64,000 bases of DNA. It comes from Amborella trichopoda (Eukaryota; Streptophyta; Magnoliopsida; Amborellales; Amborellaceae). The stretch spans positions 3,521,238 through 3,585,237 of the forward strand of contig NW_006499751.1 of the NCBI RefSeq assembly GCF_000471905.2, written 5' to 3'. The position numbers and the translations under genes were made by a program. Under the pieces are notes generated by a model that was not told the origin of the DNA, searched no databases, and saw nothing but the letters and a program-made list of their open reading frames with translations. Below are positions 38,530 to 51,214 of this stretch, piece after piece (within the stretch, counting starts at the first letter, position 1; each line of letters opens with the position of its first letter).

Positions 38530-41064
38530 TGGTTACTACTTAGTAGTGGCTGTCAACTTCACATGAAAGGCAAATTTTTCAAAGCATATCCTCTTTCCAC
38601 AGTGGATAAACATATATTCAACCATTACCTTCATCACTCCCTGCCTTCCTTTCTTGACCTCTTCTCACAGTACAACCACCACCTGTGCCTTGAAGCCTCT
38701 GGTAAAAACGTAATTCGCCATTTTAGTCTTCTTGTTTGGCTATTTAGGATGGCAATCTTCTTTTTTCAAAGAGGTACAATTGAATAAAGCAGCCTAACAG
38801 CACTAAATTCTCGCTCACATCATTCATTTGTTTTCAGAGTAGAAGTAATTTCACATATCCACTAAGCACTATCAACAATTAATTATCCATCCCAGTCATG
38901 GACACTGAATTCTCGCTCCCAACCACATGTCGAATTAGTTGGACCAGATTTAAAAAAAATGGAACAAAAAATAAATATAATAGTTTAGCAATATAATATG
39001 TATTAAAAACTTGCTCAACATCATTTAGTTTGTCAAACTGCTAAAATCTGACTGGTCCACCACCCAATGCTATTAAACATTGGATTTTAATTTGATTTTT
39101 CCTAAACTTAGTTTTTACCTTGATAGATATGGCTTTAAGAACTTAGGATCAAATAAACATCATCATCAATATTGTAAAATCGATCATAATGTAAATAAAG
39201 ATTGTATAAAAGAATTTTAATCTATAAATACCACCAAGTATTTTGCCACAAGCTCAAATCTACATTGTGGTCTATCGGAGTGTAGATAACCCCCAAAAAT
39301 TATGGAAAAGGGAATTCCTATAAACCTCAAATCTTAGTCCTAAAGAAAACAATAACCCTAGTAAACTATAGTGAAACTAGAGCTCTTAGAGTCGTTTGGA
39401 AGTCACACAAAACCTATTCTTGATACCCCAATATTATCATCTTAGATACCCATGAGCTTGATGAACGTAGAAAACTGGCCCGAACACCAATCACCCTCCT
39501 AAAAACGTTAAGCCATAGATCCCAAAAAAGTAACTCAAATTTGACCAAATTTAGTTCTAAATTATAGAGGAGGTCACCAGCTTTCCAATGGTCCAATAAT
39601 CGTCTGAATCCAACTTACAGTTAAAACATTATAGCCTGAATAAAATTGTTCGATAAACTAAAAAATTGGTCTGTGGCACGAGCCACGGTGACTTGTATTG
39701 CACAAGTATCCACTACTTGCGCATGGGCCGCACAAGTTATTGTGACTCGCACTGGCCTAATGGATCCAGAATCGGGTTAGAGCTTCTATAAGCTCCCTTG
39801 AGGAAATTTTAGTATGGGATAAGCCCAAAAAATGATTAATTTGCCCTTATCCCAATTGGATTGGGACTAAAACATTAGATTCATAAATTTCAACCATACC
39901 CCTATGCTAGGTCTACAAATAACTCCTCATAAATACCAAAAACATCATTTGAAAAACATGAAAATTCACTTAAATTCCCATAAATTCCCCTAAAGTAAGG
40001 AAAATACCTAGAAAATTAGGAAAACGCCTAGAAATCCATAGAAAATTAGGAAAATTAGGAAATTCATCAAAACGTTCCCTAGAAAAATAGAAAAAGCCCA
40101 AAAGCCTCTGGACGATTAGGGAAAACCTTTGGACAATTAGGGAAAATCCTTTAAAAACCTTAGGCTAGACACTAAGCCCAAATTTCTCTGAAATCAAAAT
40201 CCGAGGAACAAGATCTCCAAAATCTCAGACCTTCAAAGCCATGTTTCAAGAAAGGAAGGGAATGCATCAAAAGGTGTAAATCATCTCACGGTCCTAATAC
40301 AAGTCTGAAATATATGTTTCTCAGGTATGTTATCTTCCTTTTTCTTGGTTTACTTTAATTTCATTATTTTTATATTTTATTTTTTTTGTTATATCTTTGT
40401 TTCTAAGTGTGTGATTGAATTTGAGTGAGCTCCACTCTCTCTAATGTTCTACAAATTTAATTCGTTTTATAAGAATTTGATTCGATCTCAAATCAGAGAC
40501 CCAACAAAATTTGTGCATAAACAGTTTCGCACTCACCATGGGGGTCTCGAGCTGTACATTCTACTATTTAGATAATTAAAACCATACTTCAATTTTCCAA
40601 TAAAAAAGTAAAGTTTGGAAGTAAAAAAAGCACTAGAAAAACTCGCAAAAATTGGATCCAGTGCCCATTGTTAGTGTGCAAGTCATAACGACTCGCACAA
40701 CAGCCAGCATGAGCTGCATTGGCTCACGCAGTGCGAGTCGACGTGACTCACGCAGTGCGAGGTGATGCGACCCACGCTCTATGGATTGCCAAAAATGTTT
40801 TTTGGCAACCCCTTTTTCCCCCTTTTTTGGGTTTCCTATGTTCTCTAGTTTCACTATTTTCTGTTTCCAGTGACCTAAAAAATCTTGAAAAATAAAATAA
40901 TAATATTATTAAATAAAACGAGAAACAATAGAAGATAAGCTTGATCTTCAGATTAAGCGTTATATGCTTAGGTGAGGTTCTTGATCTTATTTATATTTTC
41001 TCATCCTTATATGATTGGATTAGGTGTTAGATCTTATTTTTTCTCATTGTTATATGTCATTTTT
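38530..41064. other. Duplicated non-coding DNA right of the dead gene, copy A
   Basis: No gene was recognised. A block near 39,670-39,760 and 40,670-40,780 is rich in CACGAGCCACGGTGACTTG / GACTCGCACAGTGCGAG phrases, which resemble LTR or repeat text. The stretch 40.41-41.06 kb has no counterpart in copy B. Confidence 0.45.
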
Positions 41065-42637
41065 GCAGTACTTGTATACTCGAAGCGAATATGGAGAGAG
41101 CCAGTAGCAACATGGTCCTGTCGGTACCCAAGACACCACCAGACCACGGAACACTACAAAATTAAACCTAAAATTGGGCTCCCTCTAAAGAAATATCAGA
41201 ACGAATTCAAAATACTTGAGAAGGGTAGTTTGAGATACCTGAAGGACACTTGCAAAGTTTTATCATATTCTGATAAGTTTCGATATAATCAAAATGAAAC
41301 TTGGTTATCAAAACTAGCTCCTTTATGCTGAAAGTGAGCCCTACATCTACAACCCTACTTTTCTGTTCTCAAAAAATTACCAGACCACCACTATTGAATA
41401 TGGAATGTCAGAAAACCCACAAATACCAAATTTCGGCTCAAACGGACCCTTCGGGACCATTTTGGACCTAACATACCAAGAAAGGATAGGTCTTACACTA
41501 TTGTTGTGAGGCCTCAGTGAACCTGTTTCCATAAATGGAAACTATGTCTTCTCATTTTGGGTTGATTTTTAAATGATCATATATTTCTTTGGTCTGATTA
41601 AGCTCAAATTTGGATACGAATTAGATCTTGATGACCCGATCATTTTTATATATGATATGCATCTTGGTGTGACCTGAAGTGAGAGAATGTCTAAAGAGAA
41701 GATATGCTCAGAAACATGAAAATTCATAAGAAACAACCAATTCTTTGGAAGGCCATAGCTCAAGATTTTGGTGACGAATCATCACAAATATGGGTTTGTT
41801 GCAACCGTGCGTCGAAGAGCTACTGTTTGGTACAAGTTTTATACGTAATCGAAAGCTGGATGATGAAAATTTTAAGGTTAAAGAAAGGCATGTTTTCTCG
41901 GTTCCCGAAAGCCCATTTTTCGGCTTCCGAAAACCCACTTTTCGGCAACCTCTCGAATTGGAAAAAGCTTAAAAACCGACATAATTTACTGCAAAATGAT
42001 TGTAACGGTGTCCACTCCAATTTGTGACAAAAATCAAGACTTGGAATATCACAAATCAACCAACACAGATGGTTAAAGATTTGCAAAGTTTATGGACTTG
42101 GCCGGATTTTGGGTTCTTTCTGAAAAATATGTTCCAAGACGATGAAAGGGTATCAAAATATTCACAAAAGCTCAAGCATCAATTTTATGATGATTGATCA
42201 CCTGAATTACCATCATAGTTGTCCGAAAAAGCTTCCCAAGACTAGCCATGGCAAGAGGCCCCTCATGGAGGGATGGTTTTGTCATTTGCTGAAAAGTGCA
42301 GATGACACATGCGTTCACGAGGACACATGGAGGTGCCCCTAGGCGCACACACACCATATATCCACTCTCTCTCCTCTTTTTTTCTCTCTCTCCTCTACCC
42401 CTCCTCTCTCATTCTCTCTCGCCTGAGTTCACTGACCCGTGCGTAGGCAGGCCTTGCACCCTTGCTGCTTCTACCTCCTCTTTGCTGTGCACCTGTCTAC
42501 TCGCGCTCTATAGCGCACCTGTCTATCCTCTCTGTTTCTACTCTCACTCTGTTGTACACTTGTTCACCCGCACTCAGCTGCGTACTTGTACTCATTCTCG
42601 ACGCACACTCCTACCTATGCTCTCTTCGTGCACCTAT
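41065..42637 (+). mobile_element. Ogre-like LTR fragment, copy A
   Basis: It is collinear with 51.2-53.1 kb and, inverted, with 22.6-24.0 kb. It shares the general layout of the primer-site-bearing LTR at 60,847 (paragraphs on CCTACAACTACAACC, GACCACCNCCATTG, CAAATTTCGGCTCAAACGGA). It ends in degenerate units built on CACTTGTAC / GCACACTC (42,450-42,635). An internal deletion of about 430 bp lies near 42,299. Confidence 0.5.
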
Positions 42638-43854
42638 TGTTTGATCACATTTTTCAGCACCTTGGTCCTCGATGCGGAATAAAGAGGAAGCTGATCTATA
42701 AAGTCTAACAAAATAGTGGAATTTTTTATAGTCTCAGAATGGCCCCAGATTTGGTTAAGACCTTCGTAAGCATTTCAAAAGGCCACCTGCCAAGTTTTAT
42801 CACATTCTGACTTGGCTAAAGCTGTGAACACAAACAAACAATTTCAGAAAAATTGACCTCTAGCACCTTGAAATAGACCCTTACAACTGGAACTATATTT
42901 TTGGTGAGTCAAAAAGCTGTAGGACCACCTCCATTAGATCCGACACAGTTGAAAACCCATATGGGTCAAGTTTCAGCTTAATCAGACACTCTAGGACAAA
43001 GTTATGAGCAAAGCATTGAAAAGGGGTATGCCGCACACTATTCCTGTGTGGCCTCCCTGCCCTAAAACACCATTAAAGGTGGCTATTTTCATAGTCACGA
43101 GTAGTGACTTTCAAGACTCATGTCTCACTTGTTCCGTTGAAGATCGCGCTCAAATTTGTGAGCGTGTTCTTCTCGTCAAGACGAGCATTTTGATGTGTGG
43201 TACACCCCGTGACAACACTCGAGTAGGGAGAAAAGCTGGAGAGAAGTTGCTGATTCATGAAGTAGTGGCAAAAAAATCAGCAACGACATGACTCGCACAA
43301 GTGGCCAAATCACGATGCTCGTGTATCAGATCAACACGAAACCAATTCCATTGTCTGCATAAGGTCCACGGCTAGGATTGGTCCAAACCCCGTACATCAT
43401 GAACAATTGAATTTTTCACACATAGGCAAGAAAGTGACTATAATTCAGGCCACCGGATTTCTAGGTTCTGTCCAAAATCCAAAAGTTACGAAATCTTCGT
43501 TCAGATTCCAAATCGTGTCCGGTTTGTTGCCACGAGATTGTGACGACATGTTTAGTACACTACAATGAACAAATCATAGAAAAACATCAAGGAACGAGCG
43601 TACTATCGACCTGAAGTTTCAAGATTCATCAAAATTTCAAGTCTTATGATCGTAGCTTAAAAACACGATCTATAACTTGAAATTGGTATCAAATCGATCG
43701 CTATGCAGAGCCCTATAATAAAACAACCATATTTTCATCAAATGAGCATCAGAGCAACCCCGGATTAGTCATGGAAGATCACGCATGTTTTAGAGCCAGA
43801 GCAAGGGCTGTTTTGGAATTTCATGAATTGTTAGGCAAGGGCAAAACAGTCAAT
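42638..43854 (+). mobile_element. Ogre/TAT-like LTR, 5' 1.2 kb
   Basis: TGTTTGATCACATTTTTCAG at 42,638 matches the start of the LTR at 60,847 (TGTTTGAAGACATTTTTCAG), and the two stay collinear for about 1.2 kb. Anchors are ATGCGGAATAAAGAGGAAG, TGGCACGCCCCGTGA and ATGGAAGATCACNC. It is cut at 43,854, where copy B of the duplication begins mid-LTR of a gypsy element. It lies between the two duplication copies and is absent from the equivalent place in copy B. Confidence 0.7.
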
Positions 43855-44539
43855 TCCAAGCAACAAGATTGGCTTAACTTCTACTTTGAGAGTAGATCCT
43901 TACTAGTTTTGTAGCTATGATACGTTGTTCTTACTGTTCTGCTTTAGGCGAGGTGATTTGGCCAATGTATTGTTTATTGAACTGCTTTTATCATGTTACA
44001 ATTTGAGTATTGAAAAGCTTGTTAAGAGACTTCACTTGATACCTTGTGAATACATGTACATTGCATATTACTGTCACTACTATACTTGTAGAAATGCAGT
44101 GGTGTAGATCTTCTTACTGAGCTTTTAACTCATTCCATCTTAATTTCATAACGGTAGAGTGAAGTGTGGTGGCACATGTGTTGAGGTGGGTGGCAGTTTG
44201 GGAGTTGAAGCCCAAAATTAAGAAGCACGAAAAGCCATCTTCCGAAGACTTTCACAGTATGTTTTGGTGGTTTCAGCAACATGACATATACCCTATTTTG
44301 TGTATCTTAGGCCGGCAGTGCCTTGAATGAATTGTAAGGACTTTTGATACTTAATGGTTGTTCTTTTGGATGGATATTTTTCTGTTGTATGGGTTTATTC
44401 GAATTTGCTTTCACGGTTTGCTATTGATTTCGTGTTTTTATGAGTTGAGCCACTCCCACCTGAGTGATGTCTGCGACCTCGGGTCGCCATCACGTGCTTT
44501 GTCGCCCTTCGGCAGGGGTTTGGGGGTGGGGTCGTGACA
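43855..44539 (+). mobile_element. Ty3/gypsy LTR 3' end inside copy B
   Basis: This is the duplicated counterpart of 33,365-34,065, ending GGGTCGTGACA. A primer-site relic (CATTATCAG) follows at 44,544-44,555. Confidence 0.65.
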
Positions 44540-47500
44540 ACATCATTATCAGTTTTTGTTTCCCGACCATTGTTGGAGTAAGTCAAGATTACCCTCAAGG
44601 GTCTGCTGCCTAGGACCAAGTCCACCTGAGGCCGGGATATTCGCATCTTCCTAGCCTTTGAAGTTCGTGGCTTGGACACTTGTCATGCGATCGTTGACTT
44701 CATAGCACATGAGACCCCCATGGTTCCTACCTGGAGAAATATCACTATTAAAGCCATTGTTGTTGTTGATGACCTGTGATTAACGCAAGGGTTCGCTCGT
44801 TAGGGTGAATAAAAAATACACGAGAGTAACTGTGGAAAAGATCGTGATTCAGGCCATATCCTAGAGAGAGATTCGACTTCCTAGATTCAACCATAGATGA
44901 AAGGTGAATTGCTCCCCAGTGGAATCACAAGGGATTTGGATGTCCCAAATGTGAATGCTTAAAAGGGAATGTACAAACAACATTAGACTATAAATAGAAA
45001 ACCAGAGGGCATCAAATTCGAGGCCAAATTCGCCTGTGCATTCTATATCAAAAACACATGCCTTATCTTATACTGGGCATTGAATAGCTTAAGAAGTTTA
45101 ATCCCCTTGTAGAAAGTACATGTGCTAAAGAAAAGAAAAATAAGCCGAACATCATTAATTTTGGCCTTGAAACGTATATATTTGTTTATAAGGGAAAACA
45201 TATACAGACATATCTGATCGGAAAAGATAAAATCGAGAGTATATCGGCTCATATTCTTGTGGGTGTATACAGTGATATTATCCTTCAAATCTAGTCTTCC
45301 AAACATAACAGGCCCAAGTGAATCGTAGGATACGATTATCTCTTTCTTTGTGTCTTGAATATCTCACTCTATTTTCCACTCTTAATTCTTACTGCGGTAA
45401 AAAAATCCTGCAATAACACTTATATCTACTAAACTGTGTCTATAAAAAATGTGCGACCCCTCTTCACTCGAGAGATCCCCCTTTTACGTTGTTAAGTTAT
45501 GGTTTTTCAAAAGATATCCATGCATTTCCCATCTTTGATTCTTCACCCTCCATCTTCATCTTGAAGTTATCCTTTCTTTTGAATCACATAATTTGTAGGG
45601 CGTAATCTTTATCTTCATAATGTTGTTTACTTCATGTATTTATCCTTTGACGCTGTTAATCTCATTGTTGCTTGTCTTGAATTTCAAACATTTGAACCTC
45701 ATGATCTTTCCGAAGAAAAATCAAGGATTCATAAATTGTTCAACTCAATCTATGCTACATCTTTAAGGGTGATAAAGCAATGAGTCAAGAATCCAACGGT
45801 GCTGATTTCATAGAGATCTCCTTGTATTGAGGATGGAAACCCCTTCGGTAACCAAATGTCGCACGACGCTTAAATCTTTTAAGGCCTAAACTGCCGATGG
45901 ATGAGTATGATGGGTTAAGCCATCCCCAGTAACTATGTCGAAACTAAAAACGATATCATTATTGTTTACGTGCAGTCTCTAAAGAGTCAAGGCTCTAAAC
46001 AATCAGAGTAAAGAGCACCTATAAATGGTGTCGTTAATTGTGGTTTCAATATTGGAAATCTTTGTGGGAGCCTTAAATTATGTTTCCATATTTAATGATA
46101 AAATTTACATCTTCAAAAATAGTGTAGATCGAGCAAATCTATGAAAATTAAAAAATCTTGAAAATTGACGGTCCAAAAATCCGTTACAAGAAGCACTATT
46201 TCCAAAACTTGAAATCCATTTTTCTTCTCGCGTCCATGCATCTTGATGTAGAGATAATCAATTTGATGATAGTTTGGAATCACAACAACCTCTTCTCGTA
46301 AAAGTTTTGAGGTGGGTTCTAATTGATGTTTAGATCCTCGACTTTATATAAACGTTTTCCTCATTGTTTTTATTTTTCTTATATTCCCTATAAATCCCCA
46401 AATTGGAAATTGGAAGTGCAACACTTCGACGTCGATTCAAATTTTCAAAAATTGTGACTTGAAGTAGCATTCGACTATTTTGGTTCTTTTGTCAGAATCG
46501 GTGAATTGTTAATTCATTACACATAAATACATATTACGGCGGTGATCTAATGCAACAACTGTATCATAGTATAATGCAACCACACTTTCAGGAAATCATG
46601 TTTGTGGTATTTGTATTACCCAAAATTTTGCATACATACTCTCTTCATCTCAATAATCAATCACAAAAAAAAAAAACAAAAAAGTTCGATTTGAACCCTA
46701 GATTTGGTTGAAATGAGTCATCTAAAATAAAAAATCTAGACCATTCATTGCGTGAATTTCAAGATCTTAGCATTTACAAACTCAAATTTAGTTTTTTCTT
46801 TTTTAATGTTGTTCATCTAGTGATAATAAAGCTATCTAAAAAGAAAATTCCTTCTAAGGCTTAGATATGAGCATTTCATAAAAATGGACGGCCTATGTTA
46901 ATTGGGCTAAAAAATACTTTTGAGGTTGCATTTTCAATTTTTCTTTTTTTGTGATTGTTCATTAGAATGAAAAGAGTGGATATTTTAAATTTTGGATCAA
47001 ACAAATGGCCCTCACATGATTTTGAAGATTTTTGCATTATATTACTATACAACTATTGCATTAAATCATTGCGCTACATGTTATCCTTGAGAGCCATCTT
47101 GGTTGGTGATTCCTCCCACCGACATCGATACTTGAACCCAAAGTTTTCAAAATGCCTTGGGCCTTGGACTCAGCCTTGCTCCAAGGCAAATAACTCGGTG
47201 GAGTCCGGATGGAGTAGGTTGAGTTCTGTATAGGTTAAAAATAGTCTACAAAAAAGGTAACTAATTTGTTTAAAATAAGTGAAAAACAAGAACAAATAAA
47301 TAATTAAAGTACTAGAAACTATGCAATGACTACAAAAGTAAAAGTATATACAAACGAAGGTTTATTGAAACTTTTGATCTATATTTTAAAATATTTAAAA
47401 AAATAAAAAAGGAAACATATAAAAAAGGGTTTGTATATGACGATACCAATCACCTTTTGTAAAAGAAGGTCACAATTACTTAAAACCATCCGATGTGAAA

Positions 47501-48066
47501 TCTAATAGCTTGGGTGTTTGATAAAATTTCTTTTGAACATTGAGTTTGGTCAATAGAATAAATGCAGCCACCCAACTTCACATTTAATGGTCAAGGTTAA
47601 TTGTGACCATCTTGTACCAAAAGTCTATAGCTTTCCTTCAAAACAAAATAAAGCGTGCAATAACGAAAATTTCAAATCATCACAAAACCAAATAATTTTT
47701 TTAACTATGTTCCATTAGTAGCTTCATTCGCTCCACAAAGAAAAAAAGTTGATAAAGAAAAAAAGTTGATAAAGACTGATGTAGTTGCTTCGTAAGGTCC
47801 ATGTGAGAGAGAGAAAGTGAAAGAGAGAGGTAGTTAAGACAACAGACAGTATAGTTAATAGCACCATGGAACTAAGGCCACATGACGTGATTGTTTCCTT
47901 CATTACAACTGATAGAGACAGACACACGGTTGCATTCAGCAACGATGGGCTCACTTAAGACTCCCTTTTCTGGCCCTTTTATTCTCAAATACCACTCTTT
48001 AAGACCTTAAATCATACATAGATAGGTAGACCTCCTGATTTATTTAGTAAAGGAGGTGATATTATC
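44540..48066. other. Duplicated non-coding DNA, copy B
   Basis: No supported gene. A stretch at about 45,750-45,880 (TAAGGGTGATAAAGCAATGAG onward) is present here but not in copy A, marking a small insertion in B or deletion in A. Confidence 0.5.
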
Positions 48067-49115
48067 TTAGGGTTCTTCGATGACGACGGCCTCATTAGCG
48101 TGGGAGCAGCAGCGCTTGCAGTGGCCGTGATCCATGTGGCAGCATCCATGTTTGCAGTGTCCGTGGCCTTGTTCTGCCTGTGTGTTTGCAACATCATGAT
48201 CGTCAATGACGAACTTGGCCTCATTAGAGTGGGCGCAGCAGCGCCTGCACACATGGTGATACATGTCGCAGCACCCGTGCTTGCAGTGCGACCCAGCTTC
48301 GGGCTCCACTACTACTTCTCCTTGTTCTGGAGGATGAGGGCAACACTTCGTGCAGCCGTGTGGGCTCTTCTTGCAGCAACCGTATTTGCATCCACCCCCA
48401 TGAGCTTGCTCTGCCATATACAGCAAAACAACAAAGGTACAAAACTAAATTACCATTATCACAACTACCAACCTAGTAATTAGTTACTAATGACACGGGG
48501 CAGCATACTATTTTGAACCTTGAGAGATGGGTTGAACTGATCACCCACTAGCTTCTAGCCTGCTCGAAACTGATTGTTAGGCTTGCCATTTTCCAAAGTT
48601 TTTATACATAAGATAATATAAAATAAGGAAATTCGCTCGGTGGTCTAGCACTTTTACCAGTACTGGTAAAAAGGCTGCTAGGAGATTTTTAAAACACTGG
48701 TAAAACTTGATGCATGTCCAACACACAAAACAATAGGTTGCATATCACCTCAACTTGTTGAGCTTTTCAGCTCAAATCTATCATCAACATAGCGTCAATT
48801 GGAACTGGTCATGTCTTTCAAAATGAGGTGACATGGAACAATTTTGTAGTAGTAGTAGTAGTAAGCGATTCAGAAAGTAGTAGCGAAGTGGTAGTAGTAA
48901 GCGAATAGTAGATGTCCCAGAAATAGTAATTCCGATCTCCACATTAGTAGTTCCAGCAGGAGCATAAATAGTAGCAGTAAGTGATTTGGGGAAGATATGA
49001 TACCTTGAATCTGTTGTTTCGCGTCCACTCGCTCTTTGCAGTCTGCTGTGTAGACAAGTAGGGTGGCTACAAAGAGCAATAGGGTGATAACGAGGAAGGC
49101 CTTTGCTGCCACCAT
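48067..49115 (-). CDS. Secreted Cys/His-rich GRP/CRP-like protein with three CxxGCC-CxxCC repeats (intact copy B)
   Basis: Two exons on the minus strand: 49,115-49,004 (112 nt) and 48,410-48,067 (344 nt), joined in phase 1 across a 593-bp intron (AAG/GTATCA donor, GGCAG acceptor). They predict 151 residues. Residues 1-24 form a signal peptide (MVAAKAFLVITLLLFVATLL, then VYTAD), so the product is probably secreted to the cell wall. The mature part has three copies of C-x2-G-C-C-x6-C-x2-C-C at residues 45-61, 80-96 and 123-139 (18 Cys), with many His residues. Acidic/Val-rich spacers separate them, and the tail is NEAVVIEEP. A single such C-terminal motif is known in plant glycine-rich proteins of the GRP family (PF07172 type), which also share the xKAFL signal peptide. 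Here the glycine-rich part is nearly gone and the Cys module is triplicated. Metal or wall binding is inference from composition. The ATG is chosen because it directly precedes the signal peptide and lies about 90 bases below a TATA box. Confidence 0.85.
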
Positions 49116-49204
49116 CTTCTCTCTCAGTCAGTCAGTAGGATACACTGCCCTTCTCACTCAAGAAAGAAATGGAAGCTTGTTCGTAGAGTGAGTGAGGAGG
49201 GGTG

Positions 49205-49210
49205 TTTATA
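49205..49210 (-). promoter_or_regulatory. TATA box of the intact Cys/His-rich gene
   Basis: TATAAA (minus strand, in CCCTATAAACACC) lies 90 bases upstream of the ATG. The region between is a leader ending in GAGAGAGAAG. Both copies share it. Confidence 0.6.
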
Positions 49211-49219
49211 GGGGGTTAC

Positions 49220-51214
49220 TACTTAGTAGTGGCTGTCAACTTCACATGAAATGCAATTTTTTCAAAGCTTATCCTCTTTCCACAGTGGATAAACATATAT
49301 TCAACAATTACATTCACTACTCCCCGCCTTCCTTTCTTGACCCCTTCTCTCAATAACACCACCACCCTTGCCTTGAAGTCTCTGGTAAAAAAGTAATCCG
49401 CGTAGTTTAGTCTTCATGTTTGGCTGTGTAGGATGGTAATCTTGTTTTTTCAAAGAGATATTGTTGAATAAGCTGCCTACCAGCACTAAATTCTCGCTCC
49501 CATCATTCGTTTGTTTTCAAAGTAGAAGTAATTTCACATATCCATTAAGCACTATCAACAATTAATTATCCATTATCCATCCCGGACATGGACACTAAAA
49601 TCTCACTCCCAACAACAGGTTGAATGTTGGACCAAATTTTAGAAAAAGGGAACAAAAAATAAATATAATAGTTTAACAATATAAAATGTATTAAAAACTT
49701 GCGCAACATAATTTAGCTAGTCAAACTGCTAAAATCTGGCTGGTCCACCCCCCAATGTTAGTCAACATTGAATTTTAATTTGTTTTTTCCTAAACCTAGA
49801 TTTTACCTTGAACCACAATGGTCAAAGCACTGGTTGGCAGTCCGACCAATTGGACTACAGTCTCGCCTTGATAGATATGGTTTTAAGATCTCTAGATCAA
49901 ATCATCATAATCATCATCATCATTATTATCATAAAATCGATCATAACGTAAATAAAGAATGTATCAAAATATTTCAAGCTGTAAATACCACTAAGTATTT
50001 TGCCGCAAGCCTAATCTACATTGTGGTCTACAGGAGTGTAGATACCCCCCTATAAACTCTGGATAAGAGAATTCCTATATACCTCAAATTCTGAGTCCTA
50101 AAGACAACAATAACCCTCGTAAACCATAGTGAAACTAGAGCCCTTAGAATTGTCTCGAAGTCATACAAAACCTAATCTTAATACCCCAATATTATCATCT
50201 TAGATACCCAGCAGCTTTATGAACGTAGAAAATTTACCCGAACACCAATCTAACGCCTAGAAACCTTAAGCCATAGACCCCGAAAAAGTAACTCAAATTT
50301 GACCAAATTTAGTTCTAAATTATAAAGGACGTCACTAGCTTTCCGATGATCCAAGAATTGTTTGAATCTAACTTACAGTTATAACGTTACAGCCTCAATA
50401 AAATTGTTCAAAAAACTGACAAATTGGTCCATGGCACGAGCCACGGTGACATACATTACATGAGCCTCTACTACTCGTGCATGGGCCACGCAAGTTACTG
50501 TGACTTGCACTAGCCGAATGGGTCCAAAGTAGGGTCTTCTATAAGCTCCCTAGAGGCAGTTTTTTGACTGGATAAGCTAAAAAAATGGTCAATTTACCCA
50601 TATCCCAATTGGATTAGAACTAAAACTTTAGATTCATAAATTTCAACCATAATCCTCTGCTAGGTCTACAAATAACCTCTCAAAAATACCCAAAACAATC
50701 ATTTGAAAAACATGGAAATTCCCAAAAATTCCTCCACAGCCTAGAAAATTTTGACAATTAAAAAATACCTAGAAACTTAGGAAAAGGCTTAGAAATCATT
50801 AGAAAATAAGAAAATTTAGAAAATTCATAAAAAAATCCCTAAGAAAGTAGAAAAAATCCTAAAGCGCTTGGAAGATTAGGGAAAACATTTAGACAATTAG
50901 GAAAAATCATTAAAGAACCTTAGGTTAGTCCATAAGCCCAAATTCTCTAGAAATTTCTGTAAACTCAAAATCCTAGAGACGAAATCTCCTCAATCTCAAA
51001 CTTCTAAAGCCATGCCCGAAGAAAGCAAGAGAAGGCATCAAAATGTGTAAATCATCTCGAGGTCCTAATACAAGTGTGAAATCCAGGTGTCATAGGTATG
51101 TTATCTTCGGTCTTCCTTGGTTTATTTTAATTTCATTAGTTTTATATTTTATTCTTTTAGTTATATCTTTATTTCTTAGTGTGTGATTGATTTTTTATTT
51201 CTTAGTGCATGACT
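49220..51214. other. Duplicated non-coding DNA right of the intact gene, copy B
   Basis: Promoter-side and repeat-like sequence collinear with 38.5-40.4 kb. A short segment at 49,810-49,865 is present here only. No gene was recognised. Confidence 0.45.

Larger units (their letters stand above)
33365..42637. repeat. Segmental duplication, copy A
   Basis: Sequence from about 33,365 onward is collinear with 43,855-53,140, offset by roughly 10.5-10.7 kb. Matching anchors include the LTR end (34,065 / 44,539), CCTCCCACCGACATCGATAC (36.5 / 47.1 kb), the Cys/His-rich gene (37.4-38.4 / 48.1-49.1 kb) and TGGCACGAGCCACGGTGAC (39.7 / 50.4 kb). The GTTTCCATAAATGGAAAC and AGGCCCCTCATGGAGGGATGG segments also match. 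Copy A lacks about 430 bp present in B at 52,195-52,625. It has about 0.95 kb (40.41-41.36 kb) absent from B. Confidence 0.85.

Noticed and set aside
48012..48483. Plus-strand and second minus-strand frames overlapping the Cys/His-rich exon 2
   Set aside because: They are shadows of the real exon; only one frame has the repeated Cys modules and correct splicing phase.
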